The notes beneath the pieces are model-generated. The model made no database searches, was not told where the DNA came from, and saw nothing but the letters and a program-made list of their open reading frames with translations. Shown piece after piece: positions 36,446 through 45,189 of a stretch of DNA of 64,000 nt. The stretch is from Nocardia anaemiae NBRC 100462 (GTDB taxonomy: Bacteria > Actinomycetota > Actinomycetes > Mycobacteriales > Mycobacteriaceae). Made by a program: the position numbers and the translations under genes. The DNA lies in the NCBI RefSeq assembly GCF_001612725.1, contig NZ_BDAZ01000008.1, forward strand, positions 124,001 through 188,000, in the 5' to 3' direction. How positions within the stretch are numbered: the first letter of the stretch is position 1; every line of letters begins with the position of its first letter.

Positions 36446-38212
36446 ATGAGTGAATCCCGGATTCAGGAGCACCGCTACGACGTCGTGATCGTCGGTGCCG
36501 GTGGCGCCGGTATGCGCGCCGCGATCGAGGCCGGTCCCCGGGCCCGCACCGCCGTCCTGACCAAGCTCTACCCGACCCGCAGTCACACCGGCGCGGCCCA
36601 GGGCGGCATGTGCGCCGCACTGGCCAATGTCGAAGAAGACAACTGGGAATGGCACACCTTCGACACCGTCAAAGGTGGCGACTACCTGGTCGACCAGGAT
36701 GCCGCGGAGATCATGGCCAAGGAGGCCATCGACGCGGTTATGGACCTGGAGAAGATGGGTCTGCCGTTCAACCGCACGCCCGAGGGCAAGATCGACCAGC
36801 GGCGCTTCGGTGGTCACACCCGCGATCACGGTAAGGCCCCGGTCCGCCGCGCGTGCTACGCCGCCGACCGCACCGGCCACATGATCCTGCAGACGCTGTA
36901 CCAGAACTGCGTCAAGCACGACGTGGAGTTCTTCAACGAGTTCTATGTGCTCGACCTGGTCATGTCCGATACCGACCGCGGTCCGGTCGCGACCGGTGTG
37001 GTCGCCTACGAGCTGGCCACCGGCGAACTGCACGTCTTCCATGCGAAGTCGATCATCTTCGCCACCGGCGGTTCCGGCCGGATGTACAAGACCACCTCGA
37101 ACGCGCACACGCTGACCGGTGACGGTATGGCGATCGTGTTCCGCAAGGGTCTGCCGCTGGAGGACATGGAGTTCCACCAGTTCCACCCGACAGGTCTTGC
37201 CGGTCTGGGCATTCTGATCTCCGAGGCCGTTCGCGGTGAGGGCGGCATCCTGCGCAACGCCAGCGGTGAGCGCTTCATGGAGCGCTACGCCCCCACCATC
37301 AAGGACCTCGCGCCGCGTGACATCGTCGCCCGCTCGATGGTGCTCGAGGTGCTCGAGGGCCGCGGCGCCGGACCGAACAAGGACTACGTCTACATCGACG
37401 TGACCCATCTCGGCGAGGACGTGCTCGAGGAAAAGCTGCCCGACATCACCGAATTCGCGCGCACCTACCTGGGTGTGGACCCGGTGAAGGAACTGGTGCC
37501 GGTCATGCCGACCTGTCACTACGTGATGGGTGGCATCCCGACCCGGATCCGTGGCGAGGTGTTGCGCAACAACACCGATGTGGTGCCCGGTCTGTACGCC
37601 GCGGGTGAATGCGCGTGCGTCTCGGTGCACGGCTCGAACCGGCTCGGCACCAACTCGCTGCTCGACATCAATGTCTTCGGCCGCCGCTCCGGCATCGCCG
37701 CCGCGGAATACGCCCAGCGCACCGAGTTCGTCGAGATGCCGGAGAACCCGGCGCAGATGGTGCAGGACTGGCTGGCCATGCTGCTGTCGGAGCACGGCAA
37801 CGAGCGCGTCGCGGATATCCGCACCGAATTGCAGTACACGATGGATATGAACGCCGCGGTGTTCCGCACCGAGGACACCCTCAAGCAGGCGCTCACCGAT
37901 ATCCACGCGCTCAAGGAGCGCTACACCCGAATCACGGTGCAGGACAAGGGCAAGCGCTACAACAGCGACCTGCTCGAGGCCGTCGAGCTCGGCTTCCTGC
38001 TGGAGCTGGCCGAGGTCACCGTGGTGGGCGCGCTCAACCGTAAGGAATCGCGCGGCGGCCACGCCCGCGAGGACTACCCGGACCGCGACGACGTCAACTT
38101 CATGCGGCACACGATGGCCTACAAGGAGGGCGCGGAGCTGATCTCCGATATCCGCCTCGACTTCAAGCCGGTGGTGCAGACCCGCTACGAGCCGATGGAG
38201 CGTAAGTACTGA
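36446..38212 (+). CDS. sdhA: Succinate dehydrogenase flavoprotein subunit
   Basis: This catalytic subunit oxidises succinate to fumarate with covalent FAD. The 588 residues show the FAD motif VVIVGAGGAGMRAAIEAG, the flavinylated histidine segment RSHTGAAQGGMCA, the substrate-site HPTGLAGLGILISEAVRGEG and the catalytic Arg region. The stop and the ATG of sdhB share one base, so translation is coupled. Confidence 0.97.
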   Translation: MSESRIQEHRYDVVIVGAGGAGMRAAIEAGPRARTAVLTKLYPTRSHTGAAQGGMCAALANVEEDNWEWHTFDTVKGGDYLVDQDAAEIMAKEAIDAVMDLEKMGLPFNRTPEGKIDQRRFGGHTRDHGKAPVRRACYAADRTGHMILQTLYQNCVKHDVEFFNEFYVLDLVMSDTDRGPVATGVVAYELATGELHVFHAKSIIFATGGSGRMYKTTSNAHTLTGDGMAIVFRKGLPLEDMEFHQFHPTGLAGLGILISEAVRGEGGILRNASGERFMERYAPTIKDLAPRDIVARSMVLEVLEGRGAGPNKDYVYIDVTHLGEDVLEEKLPDITEFARTYLGVDPVKELVPVMPTCHYVMGGIPTRIRGEVLRNNTDVVPGLYAAGECACVSVHGSNRLGTNSLLDINVFGRRSGIAAAEYAQRTEFVEMPENPAQMVQDWLAMLLSEHGNERVADIRTELQYTMDMNAAVFRTEDTLKQALTDIHALKERYTRITVQDKGKRYNSDLLEAVELGFLLELAEVTVVGALNRKESRGGHAREDYPDRDDVNFMRHTMAYKEGAELISDIRLDFKPVVQTRYEPMERKY

Positions 38213-38982
38213 TGACTGCCGTAGTCGAAACACCCCCGCAGAAGGCCGCACCGGTGCCCGAGGGCTCGGTCATGGTCGACGTCAAGGTCGCCCGGTTCAA
38301 CCCGGAGGACGACAAGGGCGCGCACTGGGAGACCTTCCAGGTGCCGGTGCTGCCGACCGACCGCTTCCTGAACGTGCTCATCTACATCAAGTCCTACCTG
38401 GACGGCACGCTCACCTTCCGGCGCTCCTGCGCGCACGGCGTCTGCGGTTCGGACGCCATGCGGATCAACGGCGTCAACCGGCTGGCCTGCAAGGTGCTGA
38501 TGAAGGACATGCTGCCCAAGGGCGGCAAGACCCTCACCATCACCGTCGAGCCGATCCGCGGCCTGCCCGTGGAAAAGGATCTCGTGGTCAACATGGAGCC
38601 GTTCTTCGACGCGTTCCGTGCCGTGAAGCCCTACCTGATCACCTCGGGTAACGAGCCCACCCGTGAGCGCATCCAGAGCCAGGCCGACCGCGCCCGGTTC
38701 GACGACACCACCAAGTGCATCCTGTGCGCCTGCTGCACCACCTCCTGCCCGGTGTACTGGAGCGACGGCAGCTACTTCGGCCCGGCCGCGATCGTGAACG
38801 CGCACCGCTTCATCTTCGACAGCCGTGACGAAGGCGCCCGCGAACGCCTCGACATCCTCAACGATGTCGAAGGTGTCTGGCGCTGCCGCACCACCTTCAA
38901 CTGCACCGACGCCTGCCCCCGCGGCATCGAGGTCACCAAGGCCATCCAGGAAGTCAAGCGCGCACTGCTGTTCGCCCGCTGA
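38212..38982 (+). CDS. sdhB: Succinate dehydrogenase iron-sulfur subunit
   Basis: This is the 256-residue electron-transfer subunit. Three clusters are visible: the [2Fe-2S] motif RSCAHGVCGSDAM with a later LACK, the [4Fe-4S] motif CILCACCTTSCPVYW and the [3Fe-4S] motif CRTTFNCTDACPRGIEV. A strong hairpin terminator follows 15 bases after the stop, ending the operon. Confidence 0.97.
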   Translation: MTAVVETPPQKAAPVPEGSVMVDVKVARFNPEDDKGAHWETFQVPVLPTDRFLNVLIYIKSYLDGTLTFRRSCAHGVCGSDAMRINGVNRLACKVLMKDMLPKGGKTLTITVEPIRGLPVEKDLVVNMEPFFDAFRAVKPYLITSGNEPTRERIQSQADRARFDDTTKCILCACCTTSCPVYWSDGSYFGPAAIVNAHRFIFDSRDEGARERLDILNDVEGVWRCRTTFNCTDACPRGIEVTKAIQEVKRALLFAR

Positions 38983-38996
38983 CCCCGAGGCACCCG

Positions 38997-39032
38997 AAGG
39001 CCGCCCGCGTCGAAAGATGCGGGCGGCCTTCG
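38997..39032 (+). terminator. Rho-independent terminator of sdhCDAB
   Basis: Perfect 12-base arms AAGGCCGCCCGC (38997-39008) and GCGGGCGGCCTT (39019-39030) with a 10-base loop lie just after sdhB. The T-run is short, as often in high-GC genomes. Confidence 0.8.
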
Positions 39033-39073
39033 TCGTCTGCAATAAACGGCGGTACGGATGCGTTCCACGGGGC

Positions 39074-39406
39074 ATGAGTGAACCGAAAGTAGAGGTAGTC
39101 GGCGTACCCGTGCGCAATGTGTACGAAATCCGACTCGATGGCACCACCGTGGGCGAGGAACGGTATTTCGATGACGGTGCGCACCGTGTGTTCTATGCGA
39201 CCGAGGTCGATCCGGCGTTCGGCGGCCGGGGATTGGGCAGCATCCTGATCCATGACGCGCTGGCTGACACGGTGGCCAGCGGCCGCCGGATCGTACCGGT
39301 GTGCCCGTTCGTGGTGCGGTGGGTCACCAGGCACGACGACTTCGCGGCGAGTGTCGACGAGCCGACACCCGCACTGCTGCAACGCATTCCGGCACTACCA
39401 CGCTGA
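39074..39406 (+). CDS. Small GNAT-type N-acetyltransferase (YjdJ-like)
   Basis: This 110-residue single-domain protein is of the short Gcn5-related acetyltransferase type. The acetyl-CoA pyrophosphate loop reads AFGGRGLGSILIHDALADTV, after the FYATEVDPAF strand; the final VCPFVVRWVTRH is the usual end of the YjdJ-type domain. It has no partner domain. The ATG at 39074 follows GGGG by a few bases. The substrate is unknown. Confidence 0.82.
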   Translation: MSEPKVEVVGVPVRNVYEIRLDGTTVGEERYFDDGAHRVFYATEVDPAFGGRGLGSILIHDALADTVASGRRIVPVCPFVVRWVTRHDDFAASVDEPTPALLQRIPALPR

Positions 39407-39411
39407 TGGCA

Positions 39412-40095
39412 TCACGCACCGGACCGGTGCAGTGGTGTCGCGCTGGCCCAGCCCTCCCCCGCTATCACCACATGGTCCAGAAAGCGCAGGCCGACGGTGC
39501 GCGCGGATTCGATGAGCAGGCTCGTCGCACGACGGTCGTCGAAGCTGGGGACCGGGTCGCCGGAGGGGTGATTGTGCACGACCGCGAAGCCGCGACCGTC
39601 GTGGCGCAGTACGGTATTCAATATTTCGCGGACCGGGACGGCGACCTGATCGATCGCCCCCTCGGCGACGAATACCTTGTGCCGCAAGCGATTCTGCGCA
39701 TCACAGACCAGCACCAGCAGCCGTTCGACGCGGGCACCGGCGAACAGCGGCAGCGCCACCCGGACGATATCGGCGGCGCCGTCCAGGCGCGGCGCGGTTT
39801 CCGGATTGTTGCGGGCTCTGGTGCCGAGGTGGAATGCGGCGACGATGGCCGCGGCCTTGGCCTCCCCGACTCCCGCACGCCGCGATAATTCCTCCGGCCG
39901 CGCGGCAGCCAAACCGGCGATGCCGCCGTGCTCGGCGATCAGTTCGGCGGCCATATCCAGTGCGCTCTCACCCCGACGACCCTGACGCAGCAACAATGCG
40001 AGCAACTCGCTGTCGCTGAGCGCGTGCGGGCCGAGCGTGAGTAGCCGTTCCCGTGGACGTTGGCCGGATGGCAGTTTGGCGATGGGTACCGACAT
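39412..40095 (-). CDS. radC: DNA repair protein RadC-like (JAMM fold)
   Basis: This 227-residue protein has an N-terminal helix-hairpin-helix region (residues 25-95, with RRAGVGEAKAAAIVAAF) and a JAB/MPN C-terminal domain. The metal motif is complete: His174 and His176 (VVHNHPSGD) and Asp187. The start at 40095 was chosen because GAGGGGGA precedes it. RadC proteins are widespread, but the repair role is uncertain. The gene is convergent with the GNAT gene, the stops being 5 bases apart. Confidence 0.9.
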   Translation of the reverse strand: MSVPIAKLPSGQRPRERLLTLGPHALSDSELLALLLRQGRRGESALDMAAELIAEHGGIAGLAAARPEELSRRAGVGEAKAAAIVAAFHLGTRARNNPETAPRLDGAADIVRVALPLFAGARVERLLVLVCDAQNRLRHKVFVAEGAIDQVAVPVREILNTVLRHDGRGFAVVHNHPSGDPVPSFDDRRATSLLIESARTVGLRFLDHVVIAGEGWASATPLHRSGA

Positions 40096-40271
40096 CAATC
40101 CCCCTCGAATGCGGTGCGTTCTCCGCATCATGCCAGCCCGCACCGACAGGTCGGCCGCGATGGTCTGCGCACCGCGACCGGTTCGGGCAGATCGAGTGGG
40201 CAGGTCCGATGATGGGGGTTCGTCCCTGAGACGCCGCGGGAAGGGCTGGGCTGCCCCACGCGGTGACCCGA

Positions 40272-40475
40272 TCAGCCGTCGGCAACCGCGATCTCGGGTC
40301 CGGGCAATGGACACAGCACACCGGCAGCCAATCGCTCCAGATGGTGAAGTTGCCGCTCGTGCACAACGATTCGGCGCAGCGCCTCGTTGATGGTGGCGTT
40401 GCTCGTCGACGTGCCCATGATGGCGGCCGCGGCGGCGAGCAGTTTCTGGTCGAGATCGATCCGCACGGATTTCAT
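40272..40475 (-). CDS. VapB-like antitoxin, no partner toxin visible
   Basis: This 67-residue protein begins MKSVRIDLDQKLLAAAAAIM and continues GTSTSNATINEALRRIV, the ribbon-helix-helix pattern of VapB (DUF2191-type) antitoxins. GGAGG precedes the ATG by four bases. Normally a PIN-domain VapC gene overlaps or follows. Here the 176 bases downstream before radC encode no PIN protein, and upstream lies a divergent gene, so the antitoxin is an orphan. Confidence 0.75.
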   Translation of the reverse strand: MKSVRIDLDQKLLAAAAAIMGTSTSNATINEALRRIVVHERQLHHLERLAAGVLCPLPGPEIAVADG

Positions 40476-40565
40476 GCGCCCTCCTTCGTACATTCGCCAT
40501 ATTGCTTTATCCGGCCCGCTGATGTCTGGCAAATCGGGCACAACGACGGAATCGACATTTGACTA

Positions 40566-40583
40566 ATTACCCTACGGGGGTAT
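40566..40583. promoter_or_regulatory. CsoR-type copper operator
   Basis: The sequence TACCCTACGGGGGTA (40568-40582), with TA-rich flanks, has perfect 5-base arms (TACCC/GGGTA) around a G-rich centre. It closely matches the pseudo-palindromic TACCC...GGGTA operator bound by CsoR/RcnR-family copper sensors in Firmicutes. It ends 11 bases before the ATG of the His-rich membrane protein, so it overlaps the promoter or the leader. No csoR gene is in the window. Confidence 0.7.
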
Positions 40584-40593
40584 AGTTCCACGC

Positions 40594-41154
40594 ATGGAGC
40601 ACGAGCACGGAACGCCGGTCGATCACCACGAACATGCCGGGCATACAGCACATTCCGCGCATCAGGCAGCCGCCGGGCACACTCAGCACGCAAACACCGA
40701 GCGTCATGCTCCAGCGTCCTGGCGGATGGCCGCCCAGGCCACCCTGCACTGCCTCACCGGCTGCGCGATCGGCGAAATCCTCGGCATGGCGATCGGCACC
40801 GCGCTCGGCTGGAACAACACCGCGACGATGGTGCTGGCGATCGTGCTGGCCTTCGTCTTCGGCTACGCGCTGACCATGCGCGGCGTGCTGAAGGCGGGGC
40901 TGCCACTGGCCGCCGCCATCACCACCGCGCTGGCCGCGGACACCGTCTCGATCACGGTCATGGAAATCGTCGACAATGCCGTCATCCTCGCCGTGCCGGG
41001 CGCCATGGACGCGCATCTGGATACCGTGATGTTCTGGGCGACACTGGCCTTCTCCCTGGTGGTCGCCTTCATCCTGACCACGCCGGTCAACAAGTGGATG
41101 ATCGGCCGCGGCAAGGGCCATGCGGTGGTACACGAACTGCACGGCCACCACTGA
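40594..41154 (+). CDS. His-rich DUF4396-type membrane protein
   Basis: This 186-residue membrane protein starts with a 35-residue His-rich tail (12 His, for example MEHEHGTPVDHHEHAGHTAH) and ends HELHGHH. Between lie about four hydrophobic segments (CLTGCAIGEILGMAIGTALG, TATMVLAIVLAFVFGYAL, AGLPLAAAITTALAADTVSI and VMFWATLAFSLVVAFILTT). The fold and the GCAIGE...G pattern fit DUF4396. With the CsoR-type operator just upstream, a role in copper (or nickel) handling is likely, whether export, storage or sensing. Confidence 0.8.
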   Translation: MEHEHGTPVDHHEHAGHTAHSAHQAAAGHTQHANTERHAPASWRMAAQATLHCLTGCAIGEILGMAIGTALGWNNTATMVLAIVLAFVFGYALTMRGVLKAGLPLAAAITTALAADTVSITVMEIVDNAVILAVPGAMDAHLDTVMFWATLAFSLVVAFILTTPVNKWMIGRGKGHAVVHELHGHH

Positions 41155-41200
41155 TCAGCTCGCCGTCGCAGGAGCCGGTCTACTGCCGGTAATAATGCGA

Positions 41201-41245
41201 AAAAGCCCGCCCAGCTAGACAGTTTGTCCATCTGGGCGGGCTTTT
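41201..41245 (+). terminator. Bidirectional-type rho-independent terminator
   Basis: AAAAGCCCGCCCAG (41201-41214) pairs perfectly with CTGGGCGGGCTTTT (41232-41245), with the A-tract before and the T-tract after. A smaller inner hairpin (GACAGTTTGTC) sits in the loop. It closes transcription of the His-rich membrane protein. Confidence 0.9.
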
Positions 41246-41281
41246 GTTGTCGCGACCGCCCTGCGGTGCTTGCATCGAGGT

Positions 41282-42175
41282 ATGTTCACCGAAGCTCAGC
41301 TGTACTCGCCGGTGACCCGATCCGGCGATGGCGATGTCTTGGTGCACCTGAGCGACGAGCACCCCGGCGTCCACGATCCGGATTACCGCGCCCGCCGCAA
41401 TGCGATCGCCGCACTGGCACTGGATTACGCACCGGGTAAACCGTTGCCACACATTGACTACACCGATGCCGAACAAGAGGTGTGGCGCATCGTGTCGGCC
41501 GAACTCGCTCGCAAACACCAGAAGTACGCCGCCACCGAGGTGCTCGCGGCCGCGGCCCGGCTCGATTTGCCGAGCGATCATATTCCCCAGCTCGACGAGG
41601 TCTCGGCGGCATTGACCCCGCTGACCGGATTCCGCTATGTGCCCGCCGCGGGCCTGGTGCCGCTGCGCGAGTTCTTCGGTTCCTTCGCCGACCGGACCTT
41701 CCACTCCACCCAGTACATCCGGCACCACTCGGCCCCGCTGTACACCCCGGAACCCGATGCCATCCACGAGATCATCGGGCACGCCAATCAGATCGCCAGC
41801 CCGCGCTTCGCCGCCATCTATGAGGCGGTCGGCGCGGCCGTCGCCCGACTGACCACCGAGAAGGCACTGAAGTTCCTCGCCGATGTGTTCTGGTTCTCCA
41901 TGGAGTTCGGCGTGGTTCGGGAGAAGGACGAAATCCGTTGCTACGGAGCGGGTTTGCTGTCCTCGTATGGCGAGATCGAGGAGTTCCAGCGCGCCGAGCT
42001 GCGACCACTGGACGTGGCGACGATGGGCACCGCCGTCTATGACATCACGCACTACCAACCGATTCTGTATTGCGCACAGTCGATTTCGGAGATCGAGGAT
42101 GTGATCGGCGGCTTCTTCGCCACCATGGACGACGATTCGCCGCACCGGGTACTGCACGCCAGCAGTAGAATGTGA
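41282..42175 (+). CDS. Aromatic amino acid (phenylalanine 4-) hydroxylase
   Basis: This is a 297-residue non-haem iron, pterin-dependent monooxygenase of the biopterin-dependent family, likely making tyrosine from phenylalanine. The iron ligands are complete: His162 and His167 in PDAIHEIIGHANQ and Glu208 in VFWFSMEFGV. The substrate region FTGFRYVPAAG is present. No regulatory ACT domain is seen, as in other bacterial enzymes. The ATG at 41282 starts the domain after GAGG; a TTG at 41270 is an alternative. The SnoaL-like gene follows on the same strand after 131 bases. Confidence 0.93.
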   Translation: MFTEAQLYSPVTRSGDGDVLVHLSDEHPGVHDPDYRARRNAIAALALDYAPGKPLPHIDYTDAEQEVWRIVSAELARKHQKYAATEVLAAAARLDLPSDHIPQLDEVSAALTPLTGFRYVPAAGLVPLREFFGSFADRTFHSTQYIRHHSAPLYTPEPDAIHEIIGHANQIASPRFAAIYEAVGAAVARLTTEKALKFLADVFWFSMEFGVVREKDEIRCYGAGLLSSYGEIEEFQRAELRPLDVATMGTAVYDITHYQPILYCAQSISEIEDVIGGFFATMDDDSPHRVLHASSRM

Positions 42176-42306
42176 CACATCATCGTTTAAAACTCGAAAG
42201 TTGCTGGGAGACATCAAGGTTCGGCAATTTCAACCCGCCGCGACAACCGACCGACCGACTGTTAGCCTGCCTCGCGTCCGATCTCTTCGAAGGGGCGCGA
42301 GCCGAG

Positions 42307-42978
42307 ATGACAGTTGATACACCGGATTCCACAACCGAGACGCCGCTGTGGCTACAGGGTCGAGACGCGGTGGTCGCCGCGACACCGGCCGAGGATTGGC
42401 GCAACGGCGCGCCCGACTACCACCTGACCAACCAAACCGTGCCGCGCGAGCGCACCACCGACCACGCGGCGGGCTCGCTCGAGGCCATCGTCGAGGATCT
42501 GGTGCGGGTCTTCGAAATGGAGGTCTCGCACAAGAAGGATCCGGCCACCTGGGTGTCGCTGGTGGCCGAGCACTACCGCGGCCGGGTCAACGGCGGACCG
42601 TGGCAGGACGCCGAGGAATTCGCGCGGATCGGCAGCTACAACATCCTGATCGGCGATAACCCGTACTACGAGGTCGAGCGCGAGACCTTCGAGTCCTCGC
42701 ACGAGACCTTCCACACCGCCTTCCCGAACGGCTTCTTCTGGGAGCTGCTCGAGGTGCTGGCCGGACCGCCCGCGGTCACCTTCCGCTGGCGGCACTGGGG
42801 TCGCTACGACGGCGAATACAAGGGCCACCAGCCCACCGGCGCGTTGATCGAAATGTTCGGCGTGACGATCGCCAGGGTCAGCGACGACCTGCGCATCCTC
42901 GAACTCGAGCATTTCTACGACAACAACAAGCTGCTCGGCCCATTGGCACACGGGTGCCCGGTTACCAAGTCCGCGTAG
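42307..42978 (+). CDS. SnoaL-like fold protein
   Basis: This 223-residue protein is probably a cone-shaped alpha/beta-barrel of the NTF2/SnoaL superfamily (polyketide cyclase, ring-hydroxylating or ester-binding relatives). Evidence is the pattern LVRVFEMEVSHKKDPATWVS, a central EHYRGRVNGGPW and the strand-rich end FRWRHWGRYDGEYKGHQPTG, EMFGVTIARV and RILELEHFYDNNK. The gene lies behind the aromatic amino acid hydroxylase in the same direction and may act on a product of it, but the link is only positional. The ATG at 42307 was chosen over an upstream frame with no ribosome site. Confidence 0.7.
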   Translation: MTVDTPDSTTETPLWLQGRDAVVAATPAEDWRNGAPDYHLTNQTVPRERTTDHAAGSLEAIVEDLVRVFEMEVSHKKDPATWVSLVAEHYRGRVNGGPWQDAEEFARIGSYNILIGDNPYYEVERETFESSHETFHTAFPNGFFWELLEVLAGPPAVTFRWRHWGRYDGEYKGHQPTGALIEMFGVTIARVSDDLRILELEHFYDNNKLLGPLAHGCPVTKSA

Positions 42979-43000
42979 GATTTCCGGCCGCTCGGCAGCG

Positions 43001-43606
43001 CTACTGCTTGCCGAGCGGTAACCCTGCCTCCAGGAAATCCAGTGCGCGATTGAGGTTCTCGGCATTCAGCGGATTGAACCTCGCGATGCCGAGCGCGACG
43101 CCCGCGATGGCGCCTGCGGTCACGCGTATCTCGAAGTCATCGGCATCCCGGCCCATATGGTCGGCGAGCAGACCCGCCATGAGGTCGATGCCCCGTTGCA
43201 GTTCCAGTCCGATGGCCGCGCGCAGCTCGGGCACGTGGTACAGCAGCGCCTGACGCTCCTGCTCGAATGCCAGCTCGGCGGCGGGCAGGTTCGCGAACAC
43301 CTGCGCCGTCGCATTGCGGAATGCGGTCAACGGCGCGATGTCGTGAGGCTGGGCCCTTATCGCGTCGATCATCAGCGGATCGAGATCGTCGGCAAGCACC
43401 AACTGTTCCTTGGTCGGGAAATAGCGGAAGAAGGTGCTGGGTGATACCTCGGCCGCCGCGGCGATCTGCTCGATGGTGGTCTCGGTATAGCCCTGCTCGC
43501 GGAACAGCCGGAACGCTTCTTCGCGAATCGTCCGGCGGGTCCGTTCCTTCTTCCGCTCGCGCAGGCTCTGCGCGGCCGTCCCGTCCGCGGGCAGCTCAAC
43601 CGACAT
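43001..43606 (-). CDS. TetR family regulator of the MFS gene
   Basis: This 201-residue TetR protein (helix-turn-helix RTRRTIREEAFRLFREQGYT, with ATFFRYFP-type SPSTFFRYFPTKEQL) has a C-terminal ligand domain of about 140 residues. The ATG at 43606 lies inside the end of the MFS gene (11-base overlap), so the two are one unit. It is the likely binder of the inverted repeat at 45152-45189, and so would repress its own operon until a drug or other ligand arrives. Confidence 0.88.
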   Translation of the reverse strand: MSVELPADGTAAQSLRERKKERTRRTIREEAFRLFREQGYTETTIEQIAAAAEVSPSTFFRYFPTKEQLVLADDLDPLMIDAIRAQPHDIAPLTAFRNATAQVFANLPAAELAFEQERQALLYHVPELRAAIGLELQRGIDLMAGLLADHMGRDADDFEIRVTAGAIAGVALGIARFNPLNAENLNRALDFLEAGLPLGKQ

Positions 43607-45140
43607 GTGTCGATTCTGGCCCATCGACGGGCACCAGCGCGTCCGGTATCGCATCCTGGCGTTGTGGCGCGGCAGTCGACCGCCCCGGCAGCACCCGCAG
43701 GGCGAGCGGCACCGCCACCGCGCAGATGGCCGCACACACCCATAGCATCGCGCTCATCCCACCGACGAACGCCGACTGAACCTGTTCCAGCATGGCGGCG
43801 TCGCCGGTCGATTTCGCGACGGCCACACCGGCATTCACACTGTCGCGAATCGGATCGACATCCAACGCCCCGAGATCGTCGCGGTAAACGGTAGCCAGCA
43901 CGGTGCCGAGCAGCGCCACCGCGATGGTGCCCGCCGCCTGACGCAGCGCCTGCACCAACGCCGAGCCGACGCCCGCACGGGCGACTTCGAGATCGTCCAG
44001 CGCGACTGCCATGCCCACCGGCAGCCCGAGGCCCATGCCCGCACCGGTCAACCCGACCCACAGGGCCACGAACCAGTACGAGGTCCCCAGTTCGGTCAAC
44101 CCGCCCAAGCCCAGGCCGAGTGCCAGCACCGTCAGGGCGAGCGCCACCATCAGCGCCGGTCCCAATTTCGGCTGCAACCGATCACCCAACCGCGATCCGA
44201 TCAGCAGTCCGGCGATCAACGGCAGCAGGCGCACGCCGCTGCCGAGCGCATCCGCGCCGAGAACCGCCTGAAAATACTGCGGCACGGTGAAGAACAGGCC
44301 GAACAAGCCGAAGGTGATGATCACGGTGAAGGCCGCGCCCCAGCGGAACCCGCGGCTGCCGAACAGGCCCAGATCCACCAGCGGGAAGCTCGCGCGCCGC
44401 TGCCACCCGATGAATACCGCGACGATCGCGACGCCGCCGAGCAGCGCACCCCAACCGAGCCCATTGCCCCAGCCCTCATCACCGAGCCGGATGAATCCGT
44501 AGGTGACCCCGACCATGCCGAGGATCGACAGCGCGATGCCAGGCAGATCCATCGGCCGCTGATCCGGATTCCGTGATTCCGGCACCAGGGCCGCGACGGC
44601 CGCCGCACCGAGCACCACCATCGGGACATTGATCAGGAATACCGAACCCCACCAGAAGTTATCGATCAGCCAGCCGCCGAGGATCGGACCGAGCGGCAGG
44701 CCCAGTGCGGTCGAGGTGACCCAGATGTTCATGGCCTTGGCCCGCTGGACCGAATCCGGGAACAGCACCGGCAACACCGCCATCGACAGCGGCGTCATGA
44801 CCGCCGCCGCGACGCCGAGGACAACGCGGGCCGCAATGAGTTGACCGGCGGTGCTGGCGAAGGCGCAGGCCAGCGAGGCCGCTCCGAATAGCACCAGCGC
44901 GCCGAGCAGCAGCTTTTTGCGGCCGTAGCGGTCGCCGAGCGCGCCCGCGGGCAGCATCACGGCCGCGAGCGCCAGCGTGTACGCGCTGCTGAACCACTGC
45001 AGCGCACCGGTATTCGCGTTCAGGTCGACGGCGAGGGTGGGCAGCGCGACGGTCAGCACGGTCATATCCAGGCCGATGGTCAGCATCGCCAAGGCCAGCG
45101 CGCCCAGCGCCAACCAGCGGCGAGTCGAGTCTGTTTGCAT
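43596..45140 (-). CDS. MFS drug efflux transporter, DHA2 (14-helix) type
   Basis: This 514-residue permease of the EmrB/QacA family has about 14 membrane segments. Family motifs are TIGLDMTVLTVALPTLAVDL (motif D1-like), LGDRYGRKKLLLGALV (motif A) and LGPILGGWLID (motif C of drug:proton antiporters). It probably exports cationic or amphiphilic drugs using the proton gradient. GGAGG lies before the ATG. It is the first gene of a two-gene unit with the TetR gene, controlled at the inverted repeat upstream. Confidence 0.92.
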   Translation of the reverse strand: MQTDSTRRWLALGALALAMLTIGLDMTVLTVALPTLAVDLNANTGALQWFSSAYTLALAAVMLPAGALGDRYGRKKLLLGALVLFGAASLACAFASTAGQLIAARVVLGVAAAVMTPLSMAVLPVLFPDSVQRAKAMNIWVTSTALGLPLGPILGGWLIDNFWWGSVFLINVPMVVLGAAAVAALVPESRNPDQRPMDLPGIALSILGMVGVTYGFIRLGDEGWGNGLGWGALLGGVAIVAVFIGWQRRASFPLVDLGLFGSRGFRWGAAFTVIITFGLFGLFFTVPQYFQAVLGADALGSGVRLLPLIAGLLIGSRLGDRLQPKLGPALMVALALTVLALGLGLGGLTELGTSYWFVALWVGLTGAGMGLGLPVGMAVALDDLEVARAGVGSALVQALRQAAGTIAVALLGTVLATVYRDDLGALDVDPIRDSVNAGVAVAKSTGDAAMLEQVQSAFVGGMSAMLWVCAAICAVAVPLALRVLPGRSTAAPQRQDAIPDALVPVDGPESTHVG

Positions 45141-45151
45141 AACGCCTCCAA

Positions 45152-45189
45152 AAATGAGAGCTACAACTTTTTGATAGTAGCTCTCATTT
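45152..45189. promoter_or_regulatory. TetR operator of the MFS-tetR unit
   Basis: A perfect 13-base inverted repeat, AAATGAGAGCTAC (45152-45164) and GTAGCTCTCATTT (45177-45189), with a 12-base spacer lies 12 bases before the MFS start. Long, perfect arms directly upstream of a transporter/TetR pair make this a very good repressor site. Confidence 0.85.

Noticed and set aside
36425..38251. 600-codon open frame opposite sdhA
   Set aside because: It is a shadow of the high-GC sdhA gene: no ribosome site, no recognisable domain, and sdhA is certain.
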